A DNA stretch of 64,000 nt from Sinorhizobium numidicum (GCF_029892045.1 NZ_CP120368.1:2977501-3041500), one strand, 5' to 3'. Shown: positions 1 through 13,080, counted from the stretch's first letter. Notes: generated by a model not told the origin, from the letters alone. Numbers and translations are program-made.

Positions 1-16
1 GATCACCGACAAGAAC

Positions 17-1951
17 ATGGTCCGGTCGCTCGGCGACCAACCGCCGATCCTTGCGGATGGCCGCCGCGCGCCGGACCGACGCGAAATCTCCATGCGCTGG
101 CTTACGGGCACGTTCCTCACCGGCATAACGTCAAGCCTCCTGATGGGCGTCGCGCTTTTTGCCGCTCTCGACGGCCGCCAGCAGCTGGCGATCCCGGCGG
201 AAGCTTTCGCGGCGCTCGATCCTGCCGCGCGCGGACCGACCAGTACCGCCAAGCGGGGCGGCCGTATTCTTTCCCCCAACATCGTCGCCAAGCCGGCAGA
301 CAAGACGATCATGGAAGTCTCCACCATGATCCACGACGGCGAAAAGGAAGTGGTCCGCCGGCAGCCCTTCGTCCACGTCAAGATGGCGCTTGCCGCCAAC
401 CATCAAACCGCCGAGGACTATCCCGCATTCGATCCGCTGGCGATCTTTTCGACCGAGGAAGCGGACGCCGAAGCCGCCCCGGCAGCGAAAACCGGAACCA
501 TCTACGGCTCGGATGTCGAGTCCGAGGTCGCGCTGAAGACCGCGGATTTCCCGCTGAACGGATCCGGCTTCACCTTTGGGGCGTCAATGTCGCTCGATGA
601 GGTCGAGGAAAACGTCCGCACCAATGGTTCGGTCCTGACCGAAGGCAACACGCAGGTCGCCTCGCTCTTCTATGTCGACCCGCAGCGTTTTGCTTCCGAC
701 ACGAATGACCTCGACCTGATCCAGGGGCTCTCGGCCCGGGTGGTCGAGGAGAACATGAGCGTCTCGGCCTACGAGAACATCACCAAGCAGAGCACCGAAT
801 ATGCCGACGACGTCATTCCGGTGCGCCGCGCAACGCCGATCGCGACGGCGATGGAAAATGCCGGTTACGCCAAGGCCCAGGCAGAGGATGCGGCCGGCTA
901 TCTCGAGGCGGCGCTCGGCGCCAACGAACTCGCCACCGGGGACGTGCTGCGCATTGGCATCATCCAGAAGGGCGAAGAAGCGCGCATCGTGCGAGCGACG
1001 ATCTATTCCCGTAACCGCCACGTGCTGACGATGGCGGTCGACGATCGGGGGCGCTTCGTCCCCGGTGCCGAGCCGCCGAAGCTCGATGCGGTGGCGACCG
1101 CCTTCGACGATACCGGAACACCGACGATCACCAGCGGTCATGACTTGCCGCGCGTCTATGACGGGATCTACCGAGCCGCCCTCTCCTACGGTATGAACGC
1201 CGATATGGTCGCGCTCGTCGTCAAGCTGCTGGCGAGCAATGTCGATTTTCAGGCACAGCTCAAGCCGATGGATTCGCTTGAAGCCTTCTTCTCGGTTACC
1301 GACGAAAGCGGCCAGGCGACGGACGAATCCGAACTTCTCTATGTCAAGGCCAAATTCGGTGATGCCGAAACGCGGTTCTATCGCTTCCAGGACCCGGACG
1401 ACAACTCGATCGATTATTTCGACAAGGACGGCAAGAGCATTCGTCAGTTCCTGTTGCGCAATCCGGTTCCAAACGGTCATTTCCGCTCCGGCTTCGGCAT
1501 GCGCCGCCACCCGATTCTCGGCTTCTCGCGCATGCACACCGGCGTCGATTGGTCGGCCCCGCGCGGAACCCCGATCATCGCCGCCGGCAACGGAGTGGTG
1601 GAGAAGGCGGGTTGGGATTCCGGCGGCTATGGCAACCAGACTCTGATCCGCCATGCCAACGGCTATGTCTCGTCCTACAACCACCAGAGCGCCATCGCCA
1701 AAAATGTAAAGCCCGGCGCCAAGGTCGTGCAAGGCCAGGTGATCGGCTGGGTAGGCACGACCGGCCTTTCGACAGGTCCGCATCTCCACTACGAACTGAT
1801 CGTCAACGGCAACAAGGTCGACCCGCTGCGCATCCGGCTGCCGGGGGGCAAGTCGCTTGGCGGCGACGCATTGGCGAAGTTCGAGAAGGAGCGCGAGCGC
1901 ATCGACGAGCTTCTCGGTAAGGACGACGCCAGCGAGGTCGCGAGCAAATAA
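17..1951 (+). CDS. M23-family (LytM) metallopeptidase, membrane-anchored
   Basis: Probable cell-wall endopeptidase or amidase activator. One membrane segment lies at about residues 27-51, followed by a long periplasmic region and a C-terminal Peptidase_M23 domain from about residue 490. The zinc motifs are present: HxxxD (H507, D511) and HLH (H589-H591), so the domain should be active. Residues after 615 are charged and Lys/Glu-rich. The frame is open to the window edge (codons from base 2), and no clear ribosome site precedes the ATG at 17, so the true start may lie outside the window; an internal ATG at 92 directly precedes the membrane segment. It converges on clpB across a shared hairpin. 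The substrate is inferred from the family only. Confidence 0.88.
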   Translation: MVRSLGDQPPILADGRRAPDRREISMRWLTGTFLTGITSSLLMGVALFAALDGRQQLAIPAEAFAALDPAARGPTSTAKRGGRILSPNIVAKPADKTIMEVSTMIHDGEKEVVRRQPFVHVKMALAANHQTAEDYPAFDPLAIFSTEEADAEAAPAAKTGTIYGSDVESEVALKTADFPLNGSGFTFGASMSLDEVEENVRTNGSVLTEGNTQVASLFYVDPQRFASDTNDLDLIQGLSARVVEENMSVSAYENITKQSTEYADDVIPVRRATPIATAMENAGYAKAQAEDAAGYLEAALGANELATGDVLRIGIIQKGEEARIVRATIYSRNRHVLTMAVDDRGRFVPGAEPPKLDAVATAFDDTGTPTITSGHDLPRVYDGIYRAALSYGMNADMVALVVKLLASNVDFQAQLKPMDSLEAFFSVTDESGQATDESELLYVKAKFGDAETRFYRFQDPDDNSIDYFDKDGKSIRQFLLRNPVPNGHFRSGFGMRRHPILGFSRMHTGVDWSAPRGTPIIAAGNGVVEKAGWDSGGYGNQTLIRHANGYVSSYNHQSAIAKNVKPGAKVVQGQVIGWVGTTGLSTGPHLHYELIVNGNKVDPLRIRLPGGKSLGGDALAKFEKERERIDELLGKDDASEVASK

Positions 1952-1985
1952 CCGTCTTACGGTCTGACGATAACGGTGAAACGCG

Positions 1986-2011
1986 AAAAGGCCGCCGTGA
2001 GGCGGCCTTTT
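1986..2011. terminator. bidirectional Rho-independent terminator
   Basis: An 11-bp perfect stem, AAAAGGCCGCC with GGCGGCCTTTT around a GTGA loop, has A-run and T-run flanks. It can therefore end transcripts in both directions between the convergent peptidase and clpB genes. Confidence 0.85.
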
Positions 2012-2015
2012 CAGT

Positions 2016-4622
<2,607 letters not shown>

Positions 4623-4753
4623 TCTCTACCTCCATAGCCCGGCAAGCCCATCCTTTGGCACTGGCCGGTGTTGCAGGATCAGGCTCCCGCACTCGGCAAG
4701 CCTGTTGTTGACGCCTCATCCCCACGTCGCGCGGGATCAAGTCTTCGAAGCGA

Positions 4754-4782
4754 ATATGGGGCAACGTTCTCGGAAATTAAAG
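4754..4782 (-). promoter_or_regulatory. candidate RpoH (heat-shock sigma) promoter of clpB
   Basis: On the minus strand CTTTAA (4782-4777) and CCCCATAT (4761-4754) are separated by 15 bases. The RpoH consensus is CTTGAA, 13-17 bases, CCCCATnT, so there is one mismatch in the -35 and none in the core -10. clpB is a classical RpoH target. No transcript start data are available here. Confidence 0.5.
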
Positions 4783-4886
4783 AGCAGCGGCAACCGGTTC
4801 GCACGGAATCTCGCCGGCTGAAGCGGCGGAATACGATCGCTTCAATCGTTCCGATCTAAGCTGCTATGCAGCAGGAGTTTCATACG

Positions 4887-4918
4887 CAGAAAGCCCGGCT
4901 ATACGGCCGGGCTTTCTG
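4887..4918 (-). terminator. terminator downstream of the DUF4167 gene
   Basis: A 13-bp perfect stem, CAGAAAGCCCGGC with GCCGGGCTTTCTG, closes a 6-base loop 27 bases after the DUF4167 stop. The A/T-rich stem base suits intrinsic termination on the minus strand, although the following U tract is poor. Confidence 0.7.
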
Positions 4919-4944
4919 GATAATGGCAGTGTTGGCTTCGCCGT

Positions 4945-5610
4945 TTATTCCGAAGCTGCCAGTACTGCTGCATCGGGCGCGGGCTGGCCGTCAGCCGCCG
5001 CCTCTTCCTGCTGAGCATTGCGGCGTGGCTGGCGGCGAGGGCGTGCCGCGCTGCGGCGGCGCGTGGCCGAGCGGCCCGACGCCGCGGGAGTTTCCTCTTC
5101 CATGGCGACTTCGGCAGGCGTGCCTTCGATCACCGGCTGCGGACCGGAGCCGTCAATGACCGGTTGCGGCTCACTAACGGGCGCCGGCGCGGCAGCGGTA
5201 CGAACCGGTGCTTCCTCGGCATAGACCTGATCCAGATCGTCCTGGTCGCGGTCGATCGCGTCGCGATCCTGGTAATCCTGGCGCTCTTCGCGGTAATCCT
5301 GGCGCTCTTCGCGCTGGAAGCGGTCCTGCATCTGGGCCTGCGCCGCCGCGATGATGCGGTTGTAATGCTCGGCATGCTGCAGATAGTTTTCCGCCATCAC
5401 GCGGTCGCCGGAGCTCTGGGCGTCGCGCGCAAGCGCCGCGTATTTCTCGGCAATATGCTGGGCGGTACCGCGAATCTTCACGTCCGGGCCGGAGCTGTCG
5501 TAAGTCCGTGTCAAGGGATTGGATCCCTTGCGATTATTGCTGTTTCCGTTGTTGTTGTTATTGTTGTTATTCCGCCCACGGCCGCGCTTGTTTTGCTGTC
5601 CTGGCCTCAT
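4945..5610 (-). CDS. DUF4167 domain protein
   Basis: 221-aa protein with a basic Arg/Gly/Asn N-terminus (MRPGQQNKRGRGRNN) that runs into an Asn tract of about eight residues encoded by a short AAC/AAT repeat. The conserved DUF4167 core covers about residues 32-100 (LTRTYDSSGPDVKIRGTAQH, then a helical ALARDAQSSGD segment). The rest is acidic, Gln/Asp-rich and probably disordered, ending in an Arg/Ala-rich tail. The family is conserved in Rhizobiales and has no assigned function; the basic, low-complexity N-terminus suggests nucleic-acid binding, which is inference. It lies upstream of clpB and downstream of prmC on the same strand. Confidence 0.88.
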   Translation of the reverse strand: MRPGQQNKRGRGRNNNNNNNNGNSNNRKGSNPLTRTYDSSGPDVKIRGTAQHIAEKYAALARDAQSSGDRVMAENYLQHAEHYNRIIAAAQAQMQDRFQREERQDYREERQDYQDRDAIDRDQDDLDQVYAEEAPVRTAAAPAPVSEPQPVIDGSGPQPVIEGTPAEVAMEEETPAASGRSATRRRSAARPRRQPRRNAQQEEAAADGQPAPDAAVLAASE

Positions 5611-5946
5611 AGTCCATTCACCTGAATTTTCTTGATAATGATGATCATGTGGTTCCGCCTCTCGGCTGGATCTCTTCCGCGCCCGAGAAAAACACGCGCC
5701 ACGGCAGACCGCCTCTTCGCGATCCCGGCGCCGGCTGATGTCAAATTAACAGGTACCCGCACAAGGCACTGTCGAACCCTAGCAACTCTTTCTTGAGAGC
5801 AATCCCCGTGGCCAGGTCATACCGGAACGAATCTTTGGTCTATGACCCTCTGCCCAGTGCGCGGGGGCAAACTAGCCCGCTTCCTTCGCGATTCCAAGCC
5901 CTTTCTTTGCCCTTCGAGAAAAGAGAGGCGCCGGTGCAGCATTTTT
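5611..5946. other. intergenic stretch with no recognisable gene
   Basis: About 336 bases lie between the DUF4167 gene and prmC. I see no conserved protein frame, tRNA or strong terminator. It presumably holds the DUF4167 promoter. Confidence 0.5.
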
Positions 5947-6828
5947 TCAACGGTCATCGCCACACTCAACGTCCCGCTTGAATACCAGGACCCGGTCGTT
6001 GCCGCCGAGATCCTTCGCGCTGCCACGCAAGCGGAAACCCTGCGCCTCGAACAGCGCCGTTACTGCCTGCTTTTGATCGAAACCTATTTCCAAGCCTATT
6101 ACGCCGTCCGTTTCAAGGTGGCGATCAGCGTGAAGAGCGATGGCACGATAGGCGTCAAGCCCGTCGTCTCCGCCATCCAATGCGGCGGCCGGATCGTGGA
6201 GTCTCACTTCCGGCTCAAGCTCTTCAAGAACCTTGGACCGGATATAAGGCGGATTTGAGACGATGACGTCGAACCGCCCCTCGACTGCCTCGAACCAGTT
6301 GCTGCGAAGCGCTTCGAAGCGCTCCGCAAGCCCATTCCGCTGCGCATTTTCCAGCGCTGTAGCTAAGGCGTCCTCGGATATATCGGTACCCAGGCCGCGC
6401 GCTTCAAGTACCGCGTCGAGAAGAGCGAGACAAATGGCTCCGGTTCCCGTTCCAAGATCGATGATTCGGCAGCTTCCCTTTCTGGCGACAACCCGCCGCA
6501 CGTGGGGAATCAGGCAATCGACCAGCGTTTCGGTATCCGGCCGCGGCTCCAGCGTCTCCTTCGACAGCTTGAGCCTCAGTCCAAAAAATTCTCGCTCGCC
6601 GAGGATGCGATAGACCGGCTCGCGCGCGGCGCGGCGCGCGACCGCTGCACGGATGCGCTGCGCGTTCGTGGCGCTGATCGGTTCTCCGCCGCGTACCATC
6701 AGCACCGCGAGCGAAAGGCCGAGCAGGCCGGAAATCAGATGCCGGGCATCGAGGGCGGCCGACTCGATGCCGGCAGCTCTCAGTCTGTCGCGGCTTTCGG
6801 CAAGGATGCTGTCGAGCGTCTCAGCCAT
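5947..6828 (-). CDS. prmC: peptide chain release factor N5-glutamine methyltransferase
   Basis: Methylates the Gln of the GGQ motif of release factors 1 and 2 using S-adenosylmethionine. At 293 aa it has the family's usual size. An N-terminal helical domain (1-75) is followed by a Rossmann methyltransferase domain with DLGTGTG (124-130) and the catalytic NPPY motif (192-195). It begins 6 bases after the prfA stop, so enzyme and substrate are probably co-transcribed. Confidence 0.96.
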   Translation of the reverse strand: MAETLDSILAESRDRLRAAGIESAALDARHLISGLLGLSLAVLMVRGGEPISATNAQRIRAAVARRAAREPVYRILGEREFFGLRLKLSKETLEPRPDTETLVDCLIPHVRRVVARKGSCRIIDLGTGTGAICLALLDAVLEARGLGTDISEDALATALENAQRNGLAERFEALRSNWFEAVEGRFDVIVSNPPYIRSKVLEELEPEVRLHDPAAALDGGDDGLDAYRAIALHADRHLETDGVIGLEIGFDQKQAVTALFEAQGFRLRGSAKDLGGNDRVLVFKRDVECGDDR

Positions 6829-6834
6829 TACCGT

Positions 6835-7917
6835 TCAGTTCTGCCTTTCGCCGAGAAGGGCGAGTTGGCTCGCTTGATGATCCGCCACCAGAGCATCCAC
6901 CACATCGTCGATCTCGCCTTCCATCATCCGGTCGAGCTTATAGAGAGTCAAATTGATGCGATGATCGGTGACGCGGCCCTGCGGAAAGTTGTAGGTGCGG
7001 ATGCGCTCCGAGCGATCGCCCGAACCCACCTGACTCCTGCGATCCGCCGACCGTTCGCTGTCGGCGCGTTGGCGCTCCATGTCATAAAGCCGCGAGCGCA
7101 GGACCTGCATCGCCTTGGCCCGGTTCTGGTGTTGCGACTTCTCCGAACTGGTGACGACGATGCCGGTCGGCATATGGGTTATACGGACGGCCGAGTCGGT
7201 CGTGTTGACATGCTGACCGCCGGCGCCGGAAGAGCGCATCGTATCGATGCGGATGTCCTCGGGCCGGATCTCGACGTCAATCTCCTCGGCTTCCGGCAGC
7301 ACGGCAACCGTTGCCGCAGACGTATGGATGCGGCCGCTCCCCTCGGTTTCCGGCACGCGCTGCACCCGATGGACACCGGACTCGAATTTCAATCGCGAGA
7401 ACACGCCGCGGCCGGAAACCGTAGCAATGATTTCCTTGTAACCGCCCGCCTCGCCCTCGCTTGCCGAAAGCACCTCAACACGCCAGCCGTTGGTCGAGGC
7501 ATAGCGCTCGTACATTCGGAAGAGATCGCCGGCAAAAAGCGCCGCTTCCGAACCGCCGGTGCCGGCCCGGATTTCGAGGATCGCGCTCTTTTCGTCGGCC
7601 GCGTCCTTCGGCAGCAGCAGAATTTGGATTTCCTCTTCGAGAGCCTCGATCCTCGCTTCGATCTCCGGCTTCTCCATCTCGGCAAGGTCGCGCATCTCCT
7701 TGTCCGTCGCGCGGTCGGCGAGCATTGCGGTGATGTCGGCAAGCTCGGCGGTCGCTTTTTGGTAGGCGCGGATCTTCGTCACGACCGGCTGCAGCTCGGA
7801 ATATTCCGAGGCGAGCTTCACATAAACGTCGGCTGCGGGGCCGGCCGACATGCGAGCCTCGATCTCGCCGAACCGTCGTTCAAGTTCGCGCATCTTTTCA
7901 AAAGGAAGCTTTGCCAA
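6835..7917 (-). CDS. prfA: peptide chain release factor 1
   Basis: Recognises UAA and UAG and triggers peptide release. It is 360 aa, standard for RF1. The stop-recognition tripeptide is P-E-T (189-191, in the PxT position) and the catalytic GGQ is at 233-235 (GAGGQHVN). The start is a TTG (MAKLPFEKM); a GGAG site 8 bases before it supports this over the internal ATG at residue 9. It sits directly upstream of prmC, which modifies Gln235. Confidence 0.97.
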   Translation of the reverse strand: MAKLPFEKMRELERRFGEIEARMSAGPAADVYVKLASEYSELQPVVTKIRAYQKATAELADITAMLADRATDKEMRDLAEMEKPEIEARIEALEEEIQILLLPKDAADEKSAILEIRAGTGGSEAALFAGDLFRMYERYASTNGWRVEVLSASEGEAGGYKEIIATVSGRGVFSRLKFESGVHRVQRVPETEGSGRIHTSAATVAVLPEAEEIDVEIRPEDIRIDTMRSSGAGGQHVNTTDSAVRITHMPTGIVVTSSEKSQHQNRAKAMQVLRSRLYDMERQRADSERSADRRSQVGSGDRSERIRTYNFPQGRVTDHRINLTLYKLDRMMEGEIDDVVDALVADHQASQLALLGERQN

Positions 7918-7984
7918 GTGTCACTCCAAATGCATCGCCCCGCCCGGATCGCGATCCGGACGAGGACAGCATGCTCTTATTCAG

Positions 7985-10252
7985 CTATACCGGTATGCCG
8001 TTTTCCGCCGCGAAATCGATCAACAGCTGCCGGATCGGTATCTCTGATTTCACGTCGTCCAGCGCCGCATCGAGAGCCTCGGCCAGCTTGCCGGCATCAA
8101 GCGCCAGCAGCGTGGCTTTGACCGGGCCGACGGCCGTCGGCGACATCGAGACCGACCGGAAGCCGAGTCCAAGCAGCGCCATCGCCGAAAGCGGCTTGCT
8201 TGCCATCTCGCCGCACAGCGTCACGGGCGTGTCATTGCGTTCGCCCGCACGCACGATGTCCCGCAGGATCCTCAGAAACGGCCGGCCGAGAACATCGAAG
8301 CGATCCGAAACGCGCGCATTGCCGCGATCGACGGCCATGGCGAACTGGAAGAGATCGTTCGAGCCTACCGAGACGAAATCTACCTCGGCCATCAATTCGT
8401 CGAGCTGCCAGAGCAGTGCCGGAACTTCCAGCATCGCGCCGAACTGAAGCTTGCGCGGCAACTGTTCACCAAGTTTAGACTGCCGCTCGATCTCCTTCTG
8501 CAGCAGTTGGCGTGCCACCCTGAGCTCGGATACTTCCGTCACCATCGGAAACATCAGCCTGAGCTCGGCACCGGCAGCCGCTCTGAGCATTGCCCTGAGC
8601 TGCGTACGCAGGAGCCCCGGCCGGTCGAGCGAAAGCCGGATCGCCCGCCAGCCGAGCGCCGGGTTTTCCTCTTCCGCAGCACGAAAATAGGGAACGACCT
8701 TGTCGCCGCCAATATCGAGCGTGCGAAAAGTCACCGGCTTGCCTCCGGTCTGCTTCAGGACATTGCGATAGAAGGCTTCCTGTTCCTCGGCCTTCGGCAT
8801 GGTCGAGGCGATCATGAATTGCAGCTCGGTGCGGAAGAGCCCGATGCCTTCCGCTCCCGCCTCGTTCAGATGCGGCAGATCGACCAACAGGCCGGCATTC
8901 ATCTGCAGCGTGATGCGTTGGCCGTCCTTCGTCAGCGGCTCGACATCCTTGAGCGCCCGGAATTGCGCCTGCCGGCGGGCACGGAAGCGAACTTTTTCCT
9001 CGTAGGACCGCTGCAGGTCGGCGAGCGGCCGCAGATGCACCTTCGCATCGTCGCCATCGACGATGATCGCGTCGCGATTTTCGGCAAGTGCCACCGCGCC
9101 TGCCGCCTGGCCGACCACCGGAATGCCCATGGCGCGGGCGACGATCACAACGTGGCTCGTGACCGCACCCTCCTCCAGCACAAGGCCGCGCACGTTTTCG
9201 CGAGGATAGTCGAGCAGCTCCGCGGCGCCCATCGCACGAGCGACGACGATCGCGTCGCTCGGAAAGTCGGCCGCGGAAAGCTTGGCGCCGTAACCGGAAA
9301 GCTGACGCAGCAGCCGATTGGCGAGATCGTCGAAATCGTGCATCCGCTCGCGGAGATAGGGGTCGGTCAGGCGGATCATCCGCGCCTTGGTCTCGCTCTG
9401 AACCCGCTCGACCGCCGCTTCGGCCGTCAAACCGTTGCGGATCGCCTCTTCGAGTTTCCGCACCCAGCCGCGGTCATGGGCAAACATCCGGTAGGTTTCG
9501 AGCACCGCACGATGCTCGCCTTCCATCGACACGTCGCGGCGCGACAGCATGTCATCGATCGAAATCCGCAGCGAGCCGAGCGCCTCGGCGAGGCGTTGCA
9601 ATTCCTGTTCCGTATCCTCGTTGAGCAGGTTGGTAACGACGATCCTCGGTTCATGCAGCACGACATAGCCGAGACCGATACCCTCGCCGTAGCTGTTGCC
9701 TTCGATTGTCACGGGGCGCGACAGGTCGAGTTCAAGTCCCGGCTTGGTGATCTTCTTGAGTTCGCCGGTGGCGACCATTTCGGCGAGCACCATCGCGGTC
9801 GTCTCGAGTGCTTCGACCTCGTCCTCGCGATAGTTGCGCTGCGCCTTGTTCTGAACGACGAGGACGCCGAGGGCCCGCCCGGTGCGCAGGATCGGCACGC
9901 CGAGGAAGGAATGATAGATCTCTTCACCGGTCTCAGGCAGGTAGGTGAACGCCGGATGCGACTGCGCATCGGAAAGATTGAGCGGTCGCGCCGACGCGGC
10001 GATCGTACCGACGAGACCCTGCCCCATCTTCAATTGCGCCAGGTGCACGGCGGTCTTGTTCAGACCTTCGGTGGCGTAAAGTTCGAGCACACCGTCGGAG
10101 CGCAGCACATAGACCGAGCACACTTCCGCGACCATGTTCTGCGCGATCTGACGGACGATCCGGTCAAGGCGTTCCTGCGGCTCAAGCGGTTCCGCCATGA
10201 GCTCGCGCAACCGCTTGAGGAGAACGCGCGGACCTGCAGAAAGGTCTCTCAT
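7985..10252 (-). CDS. ptsP: phosphoenolpyruvate-protein phosphotransferase PtsP (EI-Ntr)
   Basis: First enzyme of the nitrogen-related PTS; passes phosphate from PEP to NPr and then EIIA-Ntr, linking metabolism to nitrogen and potassium regulation. It is 755 aa. A GAF domain at about 20-165 distinguishes it from the sugar EI. The PEP-utiliser domains follow, with the phosphoacceptor His367 in EEGAVTSHVVIVARAM. The C-terminal PEP-binding barrel carries GIGLFRTELQFM and SVGSNDLFQFAMAVDRGN. It lies between lysC and prfA on one strand, the common rhizobial order. Confidence 0.96.
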   Translation of the reverse strand: MRDLSAGPRVLLKRLRELMAEPLEPQERLDRIVRQIAQNMVAEVCSVYVLRSDGVLELYATEGLNKTAVHLAQLKMGQGLVGTIAASARPLNLSDAQSHPAFTYLPETGEEIYHSFLGVPILRTGRALGVLVVQNKAQRNYREDEVEALETTAMVLAEMVATGELKKITKPGLELDLSRPVTIEGNSYGEGIGLGYVVLHEPRIVVTNLLNEDTEQELQRLAEALGSLRISIDDMLSRRDVSMEGEHRAVLETYRMFAHDRGWVRKLEEAIRNGLTAEAAVERVQSETKARMIRLTDPYLRERMHDFDDLANRLLRQLSGYGAKLSAADFPSDAIVVARAMGAAELLDYPRENVRGLVLEEGAVTSHVVIVARAMGIPVVGQAAGAVALAENRDAIIVDGDDAKVHLRPLADLQRSYEEKVRFRARRQAQFRALKDVEPLTKDGQRITLQMNAGLLVDLPHLNEAGAEGIGLFRTELQFMIASTMPKAEEQEAFYRNVLKQTGGKPVTFRTLDIGGDKVVPYFRAAEEENPALGWRAIRLSLDRPGLLRTQLRAMLRAAAGAELRLMFPMVTEVSELRVARQLLQKEIERQSKLGEQLPRKLQFGAMLEVPALLWQLDELMAEVDFVSVGSNDLFQFAMAVDRGNARVSDRFDVLGRPFLRILRDIVRAGERNDTPVTLCGEMASKPLSAMALLGLGFRSVSMSPTAVGPVKATLLALDAGKLAEALDAALDDVKSEIPIRQLLIDFAAENGIPV

Positions 10253-10345
10253 CGCGTATGGTCTCCCGAATAAGAATAAACGACGGCATAGAATGGAACA
10301 CCGCGACCTACTCGCGCCGCGAATCCCAAATCAAATGCCTGCTGT

Positions 10346-11620
10346 TTAACTCTTATCCAGACCGTAGGCGGAATGCAAAGTGCGAACCGCCAATTCGGCA
10401 TAAGGGCCGTCGATCAGGATGGAAATCTTGATCTCGGACGTGGTGATCGCCTTGATGTTGATGCCCTTGTCGGCAAGCGCACGGAAGGCAGAGGCCGCAA
10501 CGCCCGCATGGCTGCGCATGCCGATGCCGATGACCGAGACCTTGACGAGGCCGGATTCCGACTGGGCAACATCGTAGCCGATCTTTTCCTTGTTGTCGGA
10601 AAGCACCTTCAGCGCTTTGTTGACGTCGCCGGACGGCACGGTGAAGGTCATGTCCGTCTTGGAGCCGTCTTCCGAAATATTCTGCACGATCATATCGACA
10701 TTGATATGGGCTTCGGCGAGCGGTCCGAAGATCGCGGCGGAAACACCTGGCCGGTCGGCCAGGCGGCGCAGCGAAATCTGGGCTTCATCCTTGGCATAGG
10801 CAATGCCGGTTACGACTTCCTGTTCCACGATCTCATCCTCATCACAAATCAGCGTTCCGGGCGGGTTCAGCAGGTCACCCATGCCCGGCGCGTCGGGATC
10901 CTCGAAAGAAGAGCGCACGAAGGTGCGAACTTTGTGCACCATGGCGAGTTCGACCGAGCGAACCTGCAGCACCTTGGCACCGAGGGATGCCATTTCCAGC
11001 ATTTCCTCGAAGGCGATCTTTTTCAGCCGCCGGGCCTTCGGCTCGATGCGCGGGTCGGTTGTATAGACGCCGTCGACATCCGTGTAGATATCGCAGCGGT
11101 CGGACTTGAGGGCAGCGGCGATCGCGACCGCCGAGGTGTCCGATCCGCCACGACCGAGCGTCGCTAGGCGATTGTCCGGACCGAGTCCCTGAAAGCCGGC
11201 GACGACCGCCACTTGCCCCTCGCCCATACGGCGAATGATATCGGCACCTTCGATGTCGAGGATGCGGGCGGCGCCATGGGCATTGTCGGTCTTGATCGGG
11301 ATCTGCCAGCCTTGCCAGGAGCGGGCGTTGATGCCCATCGATTGCAGCGCGATCGCCAGCAGACCGGAGGTCACCTGTTCGCCGGAGGCAACGATCGCGT
11401 CGTATTCGCGCGCGTCGTAGAAGGGCGCATTCGAGCCGGCGACCTTAGGCATGTTCTCGACCCAGCCGACGAGTTCATTGGTCTTGCCGGACATGGCCGA
11501 GACAACGACCGCGACCTCGTGGCCGGCATCGACTTCCCGTTTCACATGGCGGGCGACATTGTGGATGCGGGCCAAATCTGCGACGGACGTTCCGCCGAAT
11601 TTCATCACGATGCGTGCCAT
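10346..11620 (-). CDS. lysC: aspartate kinase
   Basis: First step of the aspartate family pathway (lysine, threonine, methionine and diaminopimelate). The 424-aa product begins [21 protein letters not shown]; an in-frame extension 75 bases upstream is ignored because KFGGTS should lie near the N-terminus. The kinase domain covers about residues 1-250, with the [13 protein letters not shown] nucleotide-binding loop. Two ACT domains at the C-terminus (about 265-410) imply allosteric control by lysine and/or threonine. It is transcribed toward ptsP. Confidence 0.96.
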   Translation of the reverse strand: MARIVMKFGGTSVADLARIHNVARHVKREVDAGHEVAVVVSAMSGKTNELVGWVENMPKVAGSNAPFYDAREYDAIVASGEQVTSGLLAIALQSMGINARSWQGWQIPIKTDNAHGAARILDIEGADIIRRMGEGQVAVVAGFQGLGPDNRLATLGRGGSDTSAVAIAAALKSDRCDIYTDVDGVYTTDPRIEPKARRLKKIAFEEMLEMASLGAKVLQVRSVELAMVHKVRTFVRSSFEDPDAPGMGDLLNPPGTLICDEDEIVEQEVVTGIAYAKDEAQISLRRLADRPGVSAAIFGPLAEAHINVDMIVQNISEDGSKTDMTFTVPSGDVNKALKVLSDNKEKIGYDVAQSESGLVKVSVIGIGMRSHAGVAASAFRALADKGINIKAITTSEIKISILIDGPYAELAVRTLHSAYGLDKS

Positions 11621-11891
11621 TTCGCCTCTACCGTACCGAATGTTTCCGCGCGAGCGCGCGACAGGAAAGCGCCCCCGCCGGCGCCTGACGATCAAAAAGC
11701 TTGGAGAGACTTCTCGGACATCGGCCAGTCACCGCTTGGGGGAGCGGAAAGTCGCGGCGTCTCTTAGCGGATCAGGGGGCGGCGTGCAATGGGAAGGCGG
11801 AGGAATGGAGAGAAAGCGACGACGGAAAGAGGCGACGAGTATTCTTAGGAACCGGTTGGAAACCGGCACCGAATGACTGGTCTACTTGCGC

Positions 11892-12908
11892 TCAGCAGGG
11901 CACCGACTCCAGGATAGAGACCGAGGATGCCGTCGGTATGACCCGCACCAGATCGAACCCAGTGTCCGCAAGCAATGCGTCGAATTCGGACTCCGTGCGT
12001 TCGCGTGCGCTGCCAAACATCGCCATCATCTGCATGTCGATAAGATATTCGGTCGGCTGTCCCAGCGACGGGTCGGCCGGCATTAGGGCCTCGACAACCA
12101 ACAGTCGGCCGTCTTCTGGAATTGCGGCGCGGCAGCAACGGAGAATTCGACGGGCATCGTCGTCCGGCCAATCATGCAGAACCCGGATCAGCATGTACAA
12201 ATCCGCTCCGGGGGGAACCTGATCGAAGAAGCTGCCGACTTGCGGCGTAATTCGACCTTGAGCCAGCATTTCGGCGGGAATGGCCGCTATCACGTGCATC
12301 CGGTCGAAGAGGATGCCGCGCACGTGCGGGTACACCGCGGCGATGCGGCGCAGCGCCTCGCCATTGCCGCCGCCGATGTCGGCAATCAGGCCGACGGTGG
12401 AGAAATCATAGCTGGCGGCGACCGCATTGTGACGGTCATCAGGGAAATTGGCCATGAAGGCGTCGAAGAGACGGGCCTCGCCCGGATTGTCGCGCAGATA
12501 GCTGAAGCGATCCGTGCCCCACGCAACCTCATGGGGCACTTTGCCATGCAGCGCCGCGTCAAGATATTCCCAGGCCCGCCAGGAGCCAGCCGCGGTCCAG
12601 AAGCGTGCGCCGTGATGGAGACTGTTCGGCACGTCGGTCCGCAGGAGCAAAGATCGCGGCGTATGAGCGACCCTTCCATCCGCGCCGAACCGAAATATTC
12701 CAAAGGCCGCAAGCGCGCGCAAGGCACGCCGGAGCGGCGCCGCGAAAACACCGCTGGTCAGTGCCAACTCGTCGATGCTCGCCGAACTGTCCGGCGCTAT
12801 TCTATCGGCAATCTCGAGATCGGCTACCAACCGAATGATCCGCGATACCTGAAAACCGCGGATCAGAAGATCCATCGCCAGCCGATCATGATCATCGGAA
12901 CCAGGCAT
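11892..12908 (-). CDS. O-methyltransferase-family protein (SAM-dependent)
   Basis: Resembles the dimeric O-methyltransferases of the acetylserotonin / hydroxyneurosporene type. A winged-helix dimerisation region lies N-terminally (about 1-100), followed by a SAM-binding motif DIGGGNGEALRRIAAVYPHV and an HDWPDDDARRILRCC segment typical of this family, whose catalytic base is the His. I chose the ATG at 12908 (338 aa); a TTG 42 bases upstream has no ribosome site. The substrate cannot be inferred. It lies in the segment between lysC and ubiG that looks accessory. Confidence 0.75.
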   Translation of the reverse strand: MPGSDDHDRLAMDLLIRGFQVSRIIRLVADLEIADRIAPDSSASIDELALTSGVFAAPLRRALRALAAFGIFRFGADGRVAHTPRSLLLRTDVPNSLHHGARFWTAAGSWRAWEYLDAALHGKVPHEVAWGTDRFSYLRDNPGEARLFDAFMANFPDDRHNAVAASYDFSTVGLIADIGGGNGEALRRIAAVYPHVRGILFDRMHVIAAIPAEMLAQGRITPQVGSFFDQVPPGADLYMLIRVLHDWPDDDARRILRCCRAAIPEDGRLLVVEALMPADPSLGQPTEYLIDMQMMAMFGSARERTESEFDALLADTGFDLVRVIPTASSVSILESVPC

Positions 12909-13080
12909 TTCTTTCGTGGCTCCCGCGCGCTGAGAGGTGTGACGCGCCAAGCGGCAGGATACGGCAATCCGACCGAAAACTCCACAGAAGGCCGTACTTC
13001 CACCTTGCGTAGAAGGTCAGCAATCGCGTCAGGATTGCAAGAATCGCCAAGCGGTGCTATCACTCCTCAACAATTCAAAC

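Noticed and set aside
584..1789. A 401-codon open frame antisense to the M23 peptidase
   Set aside because: Mirrors the peptidase codons; no domain or start signal.
5528..5580. AAC/AAT tandem repeat, considered as a CRISPR or minisatellite
   Set aside because: It only encodes the Asn tract of the DUF4167 protein; there are no spacers.
6502..8121. A 539-codon frame opposite prmC and prfA
   Set aside because: Covers two certain genes on the other strand and is compositionally antisense.
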